NCBI RefSeq assembly: GCF_016097555.1
Contig: NC_054704.1
Location: 96,115,125 to 96,179,124 of the forward strand
Reading direction: 5' to 3'
Source of the DNA: Gigantopelta aegis
Taxonomy: Eukaryota; Mollusca; Gastropoda; Neomphalida; Peltospiridae
Length of the DNA stretch: 64,000 nt
A program made the position numbers and the translations under genes. The notes under the pieces are model-generated. The model was given only the letters and a program-made list of their open reading frames with translations. It ran no database searches and was not told the origin of the DNA. Shown here piece by piece: positions 21,147-32,260 of this stretch (the first letter of the stretch is position 1; the number at the start of each line of letters is the position of its first letter).

Positions 21147-22656
21147 TATATATACTCTTCAAAAGAAGAAACGCAAAACCACATTGTCGTAACATTTGGA
21201 GAATTGATTTAATTATGGAATGGTGAGTCCGATAATTACCAAATGTTGCAGGATTATTCACAATTCACTCTAGTCCATTGTGAGTAAGTGATAGGACACA
21301 CCACCAAGGTCAAGGTCATCTGGAGTCAATACTGGGTGTGGCCTCCGCGTGTGTTGACAACTGCCTGGCACCGCCTGCCCATTGAAGCAACCAGAGTACG
21401 GATGACGTCCCGGGGGATGGTTTGCCCACTCGGCCTGCAAGGCTGCTGCCAGCTCGGGCAGGGTCTGGGGCTGTGGTTGTCGCTGTCGGAGGCGTCGGTC
21501 CAACTCGTCCCATAGATGCTCAATTGGGTTCAAATCCGGTGATATCGATGGCCAAGGAAGGACATTAATGTTGTTGTTCTGTAGGAAAGCCGTTGTGAGA
21601 CGTGCTGTGTGAGGCCTGGCGTTGTCATGTTGGAACATTGCGTTGGCGTTGGCCATAACTGGAACGATGTGTGGCCAGAGGATCTGGTCAATGTAGCCCT
21701 GTGCATTCAGGTTGCCCTGCACGTGGACCAGGTCAGTTCTGCCAGTGTGTGAGATGGCTGCCCACACCATGACACTACCCCCGCCGAATCTGTCCACTTC
21801 CTGCACGCAGTTTGCCGCATAACGTTCACCACGACGCCTATACACGCGACATCTTCCATCATGACGTCGGAGCAGAAATCGGGACTCGTCACTGAACCAC
21901 ACCTGTCTCCATCGCAGTTGAGGCCATTGTCGATGAATCTGGCACCACTGCAGTCGGAGTCGACGGTGTTGTGGTGTTAAGATGACACCTCGAACTGGAC
22001 GTCTGGCACGAATTCCTACCTCACGTAGGCGGTTCCGTACGGTCTGGTCGGATATCCTGCGCAAACCTGGTATTGCTGCGGCTGTGGAGGTGGCAGTAGT
22101 CAATCGTTTCCCGAGGTGGCGTACCCCGGATGTAGCGGTCCTGCCCGGGGTAGTGACCCGTGGTCGACCGGATCTAGGGAGGTCACGTGTTGATCCATGT
22201 TGCTGGTAACGGTCCCACAGTCTGGAGATGGTGCTTGGGGACACATGGAATGCCCTGGCAACGGCCGTTCTGGATTCGCCTGCGTCTAGTCGGCCGATGG
22301 CATTGTTTCTCTGCGGTTCACTGAGACGTGGCATGTCCTGGATTGTCAACTGTCGGCCAGATACAGAGGCCAGGCAAGCGAACACCCTGCACTTTTATAC
22401 TGTCGGTGTTCATGTTGCACGTGCAGACAACGCACGTGCAGTGGTGACATGATTTGCACGTGGCTGCGTTTTTGCGAATATTCACATTTTGAAACTTTAT
22501 TTTACAGTAGCTGCGTTTTATCGAATGTAACCGTGGGAATGTGTTTGGGACATGCAATGACCTTATATTCACAAAGCATGAACCGGTAGGAAACATAAAA
22601 TCGGAGTTATAACCCATTTGTACCCTTTTGCGTTTCTTTTTTTGAAGAGTATATAT
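21147..22656 (-). mobile_element. Tc1-type DNA transposon
   Basis: About 1.5 kb with inverted ends TATACTCTTCAAAAGAAG (left) and the complement of ...CTTTTTTTGAAGAGTATA (right), both in TATATA context consistent with TA target duplication. It carries one transposase frame on the minus strand. The inside is GC-rich compared with its surroundings, which suggests a fairly recent insertion from elsewhere in the genome. Confidence 0.9.
21270..22334 (-). CDS. Tc1-family DD34E transposase, frameshifted near the C-terminus
   Basis: Cut-and-paste transposase. ATG at 22334 (MPRLSEPQRNN). Order: N-terminal helix-turn-helix pair (AVARAFHVSPSTISRLWDRY), GRPR linker (RSGRPRVTT), second HTH, then the catalytic domain with D in WFSDESRF, D in QHDNARPHTA and E in SPDLNPIEHLW; the last two are separated by 34 residues. 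The usual end of the family (IPRDVIRTLVASMGRRCQ and ARGGHTxY-like) is present in the next frame, entered near 21421 by what looks like one extra base after WAN. The last 50 or so residues of the long frame are therefore not native. An upstream extension of 17 codons is open but not needed. Confidence 0.92.
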   Translation of the reverse strand: MPRLSEPQRNNAIGRLDAGESRTAVARAFHVSPSTISRLWDRYQQHGSTRDLPRSGRPRVTTPGRTATSGVRHLGKRLTTATSTAAAIPGLRRISDQTVRNRLREVGIRARRPVRGVILTPQHRRLRLQWCQIHRQWPQLRWRQVWFSDESRFLLRRHDGRCRVYRRRGERYAANCVQEVDRFGGGSVMVWAAISHTGRTDLVHVQGNLNAQGYIDQILWPHIVPVMANANAMFQHDNARPHTARLTTAFLQNNNINVLPWPSISPDLNPIEHLWDELDRRLRQRQPQPQTLPELAAALQAEWANHPPGRHPYSGCFNGQAVPGSCQHTRRPHPVLTPDDLDLGGVSYHLLTMD

Positions 22657-22855
22657 CGGGTTCAAAAACAGGGGCGGGACATAGCCAGAGCCAGTTTATC
22701 CTAGTGGCACATGTAGCACGTACTACGGGTCCCGTGCTTCTATTTTTTCCCCCAGGTCATTTGCCCTTCTCCCCAAGGGGGTTGCAGTATATATATCCTG
22801 GGAAGGGGGCACACTGTTATTTGTGCTACAGGCCCCACGGATCATTAAACCGACT

Positions 22856-23152
22856 CTGGACGTAGCCCAGTAGTAAAGCGTACGCTTGATGCGCGGTCGG
22901 TTTGGGATCGATCCCCATCGATAGGCCCATTGGGCTATTTCTCGTTTCAGCTAGTGCACCACTACTTGTATATCAAAGGCCGTGGTATGTGCTATCCTGA
23001 CCGTATAAAAGATCCCTTGCTACTAATGTGAAAATGTAGCGAGTTTCCTCTCTAAGATTATTTATAAAAATTTCCCAAATATTTGGCATCCAATAGCCGA
23101 TGATTAATACATCAATGTGCTCTAGTGGTGTAGTTAAACAAAACAAACTTGT
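22856..23152 (+). repeat. SINE type A, full length
   Basis: Head with TAGCCCAGTAGTAAAGCG (A box) and GGTTTGGGATCGATCCCC (B box), core, tail ending GTAGTTAAACAAAACAAAC. Positions 23153-24195 contain no supported exon; the upstream CNBD2 exons were not found here. Confidence 0.92.
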
Positions 23153-24196
23153 TTTAAGTCGATTTTTTTGTACAGCGCTCAAGTCGTGCATATCTGACAC
23201 ATTCGGAGCAGACGATATAATTATCAAATGTTTAAATCCATTACACATTCCCAGTCTGGAGCTCCACGCGGTAAGACGTGTTTGTTCCGCGTGTGCACAC
23301 TGCACGTGCTTTCGTGTGCTCGACTTGGGGGTCCTTCATTTCGTTGTTTTTGTCAGCGAACTGAAGTTTTCTACTGGGATGTATGCGGCCATTGGAACTG
23401 ATTGAACGCTGGAACGCTTCTCGTTTCGACAGCCTGCACCACCAGGTTGGATTCCTTGCCTCCACGTCATTTCTCCGTCTGACTGTCGACTTGTTTTTTT
23501 CGTGACTCGTATGACGGCCATTTTGCAGAACGCCACGGTTGTTCGCGTTTAGTCTCTACATGTCCGAACCTGTCCTAGCAGCATTGGAAGATTGACCGCC
23601 CCACTCTAAGAAGAAATAGGAAGCGGGGTCGGCCCCTACTACTCTTCTTCTAGACTTTACCTTGTTTTATAGTGATACCATCTCGTATTCTCCGGAGTCG
23701 GGCCCGTCCGCACCACTATACCAAACCATGACGACTGGACTATACCCTAGTCTGATACTCTCTCTCTCGTTCAGACGGATCCGGCTTCTCAAGATCTGTA
23801 TTTCAGCACAGCACTACACCTTCAACGTCTATCGACTGTCAATATAGGGGTTTTCTTGACGGGATGCAACCCATCTCGTCCCTTTAAGCTGTGCACCCAA
23901 ACGGCCTTAACGAGGCCACTCGCGTGGACATATCGATCGGACTTTAAACTTTTAGATCTGCATTCAAAATGTTATGTCGAAATTACTTCTTTTTTTTAAA
24001 TATTATTAAATAGTCCGATCCTCTCTTCTTTCTCTTATTTAATTTTGGACTGTCCTTCTAAAATGCTCCAAATTATATAAATATTCGGCCGAGCAGTCAA
24101 TTCTTTTTATTTTTGGCTTGTAACCTTTTTTTTTTATTTTTTTATTCTATTAACTTTTTTTACTAATTGCTATTTTCAAAATTCTGCCTATTCACA

Positions 24197-24230
24197 CCCC
24201 CCCCCCCCCCCCCCCCATCCCGAGTCAGGC
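24197..24230. repeat. poly-C tract and short inverted repeat
   Basis: About 20 C, then CCCGAGTCAGGCCACCGATC and its inverted partner GATCGGACTCGGGATGGGC, forming a hairpin up to about 24265. Confidence 0.75.
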
Positions 24231-24304
24231 CACCGATCTTATCGGAGATCGGACTCGGGATGGGCGTGTGGTATATGGGCACGTTAAACTAGTTATCATC
24301 ATCA

Positions 24305-24357
24305 AATCCAATAGCCAATGATTCATTATAATTAATGTGCTCTAGTGGTGTCGTTAC
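24305..24357 (+). repeat. SINE type A tail fragment
   Basis: CCAATAGCCAATGATTCATT...TAGTGGTGTCGTTA only. Confidence 0.7.
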
Positions 24358-24402
24358 ACGTTGTAATACTTTACAGTAGTTTTAACGTGTTTCTTGCTTC
24401 AG

Positions 24403-24589
24403 ACTTGTTGAAGATAAGATAAAGCGTGAACCATGGTATAACCTCATTGACAACCTCATGGCAGAAACGACCATCCAAAAGACGAGGAAAGGTCCACGAC
24501 CTTTCGTGACCTTCGTGCCAAACGACAAAAGAGAACTCATCCAACTGACCTTCGACCTCAGCTACTTCGAGAGAAGTCGTAAATCTGAG
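24403..24589 (+). CDS. CNBD2: CNBD2 exon 1 of the visible set
   Basis: Acceptor TTGCTTCAG, donor GAG/GTATAG. Reads LVEDKIKREPWYNLIDNL, MAETTIQKTRKGPRPFVTFV, PNDKRELIQLTFDLSYFERS, RKSE. 187 nt; the first base completes a codon from an exon that is not in view. TFDLSYF matches the VTFDTMDF segment of human CNBD2. Confidence 0.88.
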
Positions 24590-25886
24590 GTATAGTATAG
24601 TATATAGTATATAGCATAGCATAGCATAGCATAGCATATAGGATAGCATATAGGATAGTATAGTGTAGTGTAGTATAGTATAGTATAGTATAGTATAGTA
24701 TAGTATAGTATAGTATAGTATAGTAGTAGTATAGTATAGTATAGTATAGTATAGTATAGTATAGTATAGTATAGTATAGTATAGTATAGTATGGGCCCTA
24801 ATTAATGCCTCAAGTTTAATATTCAAGCGGTATTTATGTGAACAATTTATGTGAAGAACTTTTGAGGAATTTGTTTTTACACTAATCAACAGGTTGCGCC
24901 TGAAGCGTAAAGACGAACATATTTTAAGAAATTAGACGGTTATGGAGTACATTGTATAGAATGTTGTATTCGCACGTATGGCTTGATCAATATTGTTAAT
25001 TGAAGGTCATGCATACAATGGTCTACGGACTTTTGAATCTTGTATATAGAATAATGGCCTTAGCAATATTGCCAAGTGACGGTGGTGCAAATGTGGTCTA
25101 TTGACTTGTATATACAATAAATTTACTAATGACCTTATTATATGGGTGTTGCCAAATGAAGGTGGCACACACAATGGTCTGACTTTGCAACCTTGTATAT
25201 ACACTCATGGCCTGATCAAGAAGGTGGTGCAGACAGTGGTCTTTGGAATTCAAACACTTTCATCTGGAAACGTGTATCATCGAAACTTCCACTAGTAATA
25301 GAAAAGAGTTGCCTGTATGACCATAGTTGGTTCCCAGTTTTCATATTAAGATATTGGGCAATTCCATGGTGTATTGAACTTAAATTGGATATAAATATAA
25401 GCGTATGACACAGGCTTCGGAGGCGGTAGCCCCAACCCACAGTTACTAACGAAATTTGTATTATTGAGGGCAAACATTGAATGTGCTTCTATCAACGCAA
25501 GGTTCATGCACGTCCTAGAAGCGAGGTTGGGTGTTCGTGAAGGTTAAATTAATAATAGCTCGTCGTAAACCTACCCTACAGATACGCTAAATGATTCGTT
25601 TCTAATTTACTTTCAGAGTTTCCTCACAGACGATGTTCGACAAATCCTGACCCTGTTACCCGGAGCACGAACCAGGGAACAAATTGCATCAGTGCGTATA
25701 TAGTCACCTGGTTATCACTATACCAGAGGGGGTATACGTTTTATAACACACTCGGCCATATTTTAAAGGTTTATTGGTGTGGGTTGGGAGTATTGTTACA
25801 GTTCTAGTTTGGGCTTTCTTAGCAGAAGCAGCAGCAGCAACAGTAGTAGTAGCAGTAGCAGTAGTAGTAGTAGCAGTAGCAGTAGC

Positions 25887-25954
<68 letters not shown>

Positions 25955-26011
25955 CAGCAGCAGCAGCAGCAGCAGCAGCCGTAGAAGTGGTATTAATAAT
26001 AATAATAATAA

Positions 26012-26071
<60 letters not shown>

Positions 26072-29000
26072 AAGCAGTAGCAGCGGTAGCAGCGGTATTA
26101 TTAATATGTTGTGTTATATTTTCAGGTTATCCGCTGTATGAAAGGAATCTCTCCAGAGTTCAACACATACCCTCTGAACATTCAGAAACACATGAGTCAA
26201 CTCGCCATGTACTGCAAGTAAGTCAGCAGTAACCATGGCAACAGTCGTTATTTAACCTGTGCACAAAGTAATTTGCAATGCATTGTTCCAGTGTTCATAC
26301 AGGGGAGGCCACACGATCTTTCTAGGGAGGGGTGCAACATAAAAACGACACCTACAGTAGAGGTGGCTGTGGGATAGTTCTGTTGAGGTGACGCAATGTC
26401 AAACAATACAGTACTCCATATTAAACTAACATGCGTTACATAAAGTCAGTCTATCCCAACCACCCCATTCCCACCCCCGAAATCACTCGGCCAGCCATGG
26501 TATTACATCTTCCTTGGTAAATAAAACCATTATATCCATATGTTAGTGGTTAATTTGTCCGGACATTTTGAAGTTCAGAGTTAGGGCTGCACACCCCTAG
26601 TACCCGATGCCTGCTATATATGCAATTTACTATTCAGACACAATGAAGTAAAATAAAATATAATGGTAATAAAAAAATAATAATAACACACGCACACGCT
26701 TGCGTTGAGATATTATGTTAGACGCGGCCCTGACCTGGACGAAACGGAAATACAGATATGTTGAACGAAACCACGGCACATTTTAAACTACGGTCATTTG
26801 GTGCCTGATATGATCTGAATATTGAGAGGAAAGTCTCTTCCACCACAAAACATAAGCCCGCCAAGCAGCAGGAGCGTAAAGCACAAAGCTCCATTAAGCT
26901 CTCTAAAACAGCATCATACCATCCTTGCCTGTCCTGTTTACACTGCACTTCAAGATCGTAAAGCACAAAGCTCCATTAAGCTCTCTAAAACAGCATCATA
27001 CCATCCTTGCCTGTCCTGTTTACACTGCACTTCAAGATCGTAAAGCACAAAGCTCCATTAAGCTCTCTAAAACAGCATCATACCATCCTTGCCTGTCCTG
27101 TTTACACTGCACTTCAAGATCGTAAAGCACAAAGCTCCATTAAGCTCTCTAAAACAGCACCATACCATCCTTGCCTGTTCTGTTTACACTGCACTTCAAG
27201 ATCGTAAAGCACAAAGCTCCATTAAGCTCTCTAAAACAGCATCATACCATCCTTGCCTGTCCTGTTTACACTGCACTTCAAGATCGTAAAGCACAAAGCT
27301 CCATTAAGCTCTCTAAAACAGCATCATACCATCCTTGCCTGTCCTGTTTACACTGCACTTCAAGATCGTAAAGCACAAAGCTCCATTAAGCTCTCTAAAA
27401 CAGCATCATACCATCCTTGCCTGTCCTGTTTACACTGCACTTCAAGATCGTAAAGCACAAAGCTCCATTAAGCTCTCTAAAACAGCATCATACCATCCTT
27501 GCCTGTCCTTTTTACACTGCACTTCAAGATCGTAAAGCACAAAGCTCCATTAAGCTCTCTAAAACAGCATCATACCATCCTTGCCTGTCCTTTTTACACT
27601 GCACTTCAAGATCGTAAAGCACAAAGCTCCATTAAGCTCTCTAAAACAGCATCATACCATCCTTGCCTGTCCTTTTTACACTGCACTTCAAGATCGCAAA
27701 GTTGCCAATGTACTGTCCAACAAAGCAACACAGCCTTTTATATGTCAGTCGTAGGGTATTAATTGTGGAAAACACGACATGTCCACCAACGGCAATCGAT
27801 CCTACGATCCATGACACCTCCGCGGAGCACTTTAGCACCGAGCAAAATCCGGATTCAGAACTGAAAAAGACTTTTACATTGATTTAACCTTTGCTGCCGT
27901 CTTTCCAATAAACCAATTATGAAAAAGAACAATGGTGTAGTTTATGAGGTCATGGAAAAGACATACAAACTCTGCCCCTGCCGTCAAAAATATTAACTTG
28001 TTTTGAATATGCGATAAATAAAAGTAAATTGAGGTGTGTTCAGCAGGTACAGCAATCGTGGTTGCTCGTTAGACTGGGGTTTTACGCCTGACCTGAGATG
28101 AATGTGTCATGATAGAAGACGATGGCACCAGTCAAGTTTTTCGCTAGCGCTCGATCTCGTGTAAAAAGTCTCTGTTAATGTTTTGTATTTTTCAATAGTT
28201 TTCATAATTGTCTACAAAATAAAACTGTAATGCAGCTGAAAACATGATATGTTGGCTACATCTCATTATTTATTTATAACTGTATTTTAGGTTTGCACAC
28301 AACCGAGTGATAGTAAAGAAAGGTTTTAGTCCTGATGGGTGCTATATCGTCTTGTCCGGAACTTGTAAGTAAAACCTTTCAAAATAGTTTTTAATGTATA
28401 CTGTACAGCAAAAGAAACGCCAATATGAATTCAGTTAACGTTTAACCCATTAACTTTTGTGTCTGGTAAAATTATCAATCATATGTAAAGATTTTAGGCC
28501 CATTTTGACAGTCGATTTACAGATTTGAAGATATGAAAATATTCATATTACAGCATTCGCGTTTCTTTTGTTCTTCGATATACTCGAGCTGTTTCAGAAC
28601 TAATCAAATGGAAGGCACCGTACATTCGGGGGGGGGGGGGGGGGGGGGGGGGAACTTACATGGACTATTACTGGGAATATGGAATTCTTGATAATAATAC
28701 TTGTACATACTCCGACCTTTAATATAATATTATTTGCTGCAATCGAACTTACAGAAATTGTCTCTACTCACATTTGTGTGCAGTCGTATTCTCTCTATCT
28801 TCTTGTTTTCTTCCTTTTTGTCAATGCAATTTTAAAAACAACATAAATTAATAAACTAAGTTATAGACATACTGGTAAAATAATGGGTCATGTTATAGCG
28901 AATCGAACTATTTTCAAGATGGCCTATCGTAACTTCTTGTCAATGTCATAATACACCAAGGAAGACGCAATAGGCCAAATTGACAAAATCTGTTTTTATT

Positions 29001-32000
29001 AACAGGCGAGTGTTACATATATTTACGATGCTGAATTAAAAACGTTTTTAATTTTTTTTTTTTTTTTTTTTTTATTTTATTTTTTTTTTTTTTTAATTAT
29101 TATTATTATTATTTTTTTTTATTATTATTATTATTATTATTTTTTTGAAATACCTTGTTTTAGGAAAATAGGCTTCGTAATTTCGGCCAAATATTTTTTT
29201 TTTTTTTTTTTGTGTGATATTTATACCATAATAATTTTATTTAGGCTGTGTTACTTAAATATATTGGTGAACAAAGGAAAGGAAATGTTTGCATGTTTAA
29301 AGCATGCTGCTTTAAAACCTAGAAAAGACAGGGCAGCACATACTACAGTCTTTGAAATACCATTCGTGTAGATTGGCTGGAAGTGGGAATAGTCCACAGC
29401 ATTTAATGAGAGGGGTCTATCATCAACGTTGTTATGGCATCACTACTTTGACATTATTCCCTACACAGTATCAATTAATAACGGCTTGTCACGTGTAATT
29501 CAAATTCATTATAGTGCCATGGTCCTCGCAATACAGTTATATCATTTGGCAAAATGTCTCCCAACTACTAGTACTACAGTAGTGATAGCTGTACAATGGC
29601 ATACCATTCAAACCGCGAAATGCGACGCTTGTTTCTCAGTTCTAGTCGGCACTCCATACATTTCTAACGACACAGTGATATGATGCCTTCTGCATTATTT
29701 CAGTGGTAGAAAAGACAGAAAACAAGAAAAAGGTTCGAGAACTGTGGCCTGGGAGTAATTTCGGGGTAAGTGTCTGTTCATCCAATGGTCTGTACACTGT
29801 GGACATCGCTGCAGTGCCCGCCATAATGTATACCATGGTCAGAACGGTCCTCTGTCGTTTAGATATCGTCATGTGTTCTGTTTGGCGTATAGTCCTTTAT
29901 TCATTATACAGTTTCAAGTTGACAAGAGATTAACGCAGTAAAAACGTTTCACTGTCAAGTGAGTTTGCGCACTGGGTTCAAATCTTGACAATGCACTCTT
30001 CATTATATTTTTGTGAAAAACTTATTCTATGTGGTACACAAATAAAAATATTGGGTGCTGTTTCAGTAATTGAAAAGGTTGAAGCTTGGAAACAGCCACA
30101 AGATATAGAAATTGGTGATTTATTCGGGGTAAGAGTTTGGTGCCGTGATGCAGTACTACACCACTGGGCGTTTTCGTGTACTTCACAGAATGTGTTGATT
30201 ATTGTTATACTGACCTCGCACGAAAGTGACTAAAGCACTCGCACCAAGTACGTATTTAACGACACCTCAGCACAGTTTTAACTACGGTCATTTTGGTGTA
30301 TACCATAAGGTTATTTCAACACTTGTTTTACATATGTGTACACACGTGTAGGCCTATGTGTATAGTTTCCTACATCTGTGATGTTGAAAGGAAGGAAGGA
30401 AATGTTTTATTTAACGACACCTCAGCACATTTTTAACTACGGTCATATTTGATGTATACCATAAAGTTATTTCAACACTTGTTTTACATATTTGTACACA
30501 CATGTAGAACTATGTGTTTCCTACACCTGTGATGTTGGAATTCACATGTAGTTGACAGTGGAGGATTGGGAGGGGGGCAGGGGACTGCACCACCCTAACT
30601 TTTACTTTTACTTTTATTTTTTCATTTTTTACGTTGTAGAATCTGAGGAATCTCTTCCGGAACGTTTGTGGCATTTGGCTACATGTCATTCCCCCCCCCC
30701 CCCCCCCCCCCCAATGGATTTTCTGTATCCGCGACTGGCTGAGCAAAGTGTGCAATACGTCCTCGTTATCAGTCTATTTCGAGTCAGTGCGATGTAAAAG
30801 TGCACTCATCTTTACTTGTAGAGTATTTTCTTTGTGTGTTGGGGTGGGGCAGTTTTGATGCTATGTTTGTTCGTGAATTAACAAACTCTTTCATATTTTA
30901 CAAGTTCCACCCAATGATATTTTAAATATAAATTATGTCAGCATGTTACATATTATTGTATTTTAAAAAACAAACAAAACGTAATGTAAATTTTCCGTAT
31001 TTGTTTGTTAACTATTATATTCTTGATAAAGTTTGATGTACTAGTGGTTTGTTTGTGTGGGTTTGTTTGTTTGGGTTTTTTGTTGTTTGTTGGGGGCGGG
31101 GGGGGGGGGGGGTTGAGGGGGTGCAGGTTGGGAGTTGTTTTGTTGTTGTTTTCTTTTAGGGTGTTTTGGTTTGTTTTGGGGGGGGGGGGTTGGGGGATGT
31201 TTGGGTTTTTTTCTGCAAATCTCATAAAATGTCCTTTCTATTCACTATATGAATTTTGTTTTAATTGTTTCTAGATTTTGTTTTCGGAAACTCTTTAGCC
31301 TGTTTGTACTATATACTTGTAGTATTAATATGACTTGGAAGACTGGTGATAACGGGTGTATTTGTAAGGGAGCGATGAGTTCTGATCTGTTTGTACTATA
31401 TACTTGTAGTATTAATATGACTTGGAAGACTGGTGATAACGGGTGTATTTGTAAGGGAGCGATGAGTTTTTATCTGTTTGTACTATATACTTGTAGTATT
31501 AATATGACTTGGAAGATTGGTGATAACGGGTTTTGAAGATTGGTTTTGATAACTATATACTTGGGTGTAATTTGTAAGGGATAACGGGTGTATTTGAGTT
31601 TTTTTTATCTGTTTGTACTATATACTTGTAGTAGTATTAATATGACTTGGAAGATTGGTGATAACGGGTGTATTTGTAAGGGAGCGATGAGTTTTTATCT
31701 GACTCTGTTTGTACGATATATACTATGTAGTATTAATATGACGGGTTGGGGAAGAGTTCTGGTTTGATAACGGGAAGACTGGTGATAACGGGTGTATTTG
31801 TAAGGGAGCGATGAGTTTTGATCTGTTTGTATATTAGAAAATGAACATGTAACGTATTAATGTTTTAACATGTTGGTAAATTAATTCTGCATTTAGATTA
31901 TAAACTGATCACTATTTTGTTTTCGACTGACGCCCATTTGTTTCAGGAAGAAGACTTGATCTGTGGATGTAACAGACGGTCAACCGTACTCACACGAACC

Positions 32001-32228
32001 AACGTCGAGTTATTCTGTATACACAAGCAGGTGCGTTCCGCTATACTCATTGCAACACCAACACCCACCCACCACCATCACCACCCACATACCCCCCCCC
32101 CCCCCCCCACACACACACACAGAGAGAACACACACACACAGCAAGTTATGTCGTCGAAATAAAGTTGTTTAAGCATCAGGTGAAGAGCAATATCTGAACT
32201 ATAGGGGTTAGGGGATCCGCTTGAGAGA

Positions 32229-32260
<32 letters not shown>

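Noticed and set aside
21288-22452. Several plus- and minus-strand frames inside the Tc1 element
   Set aside because: Shadows of the GC-rich transposase gene. One minus-strand frame (to 21316) does contain the native transposase C-terminus, which is treated as a frameshift in that gene.
24371-24889. Minus-strand frame of 172 codons
   Set aside because: It is antisense to CNBD2 exon 1 and then runs through the (TATAG)n repeat.
26822-27762. Eleven overlapping 66-87-residue open frames spaced 82 bp apart
   Set aside because: Product of the 82-bp tandem repeat in CNBD2 intron 3; identical peptides repeat and no splice sites or homology support them.
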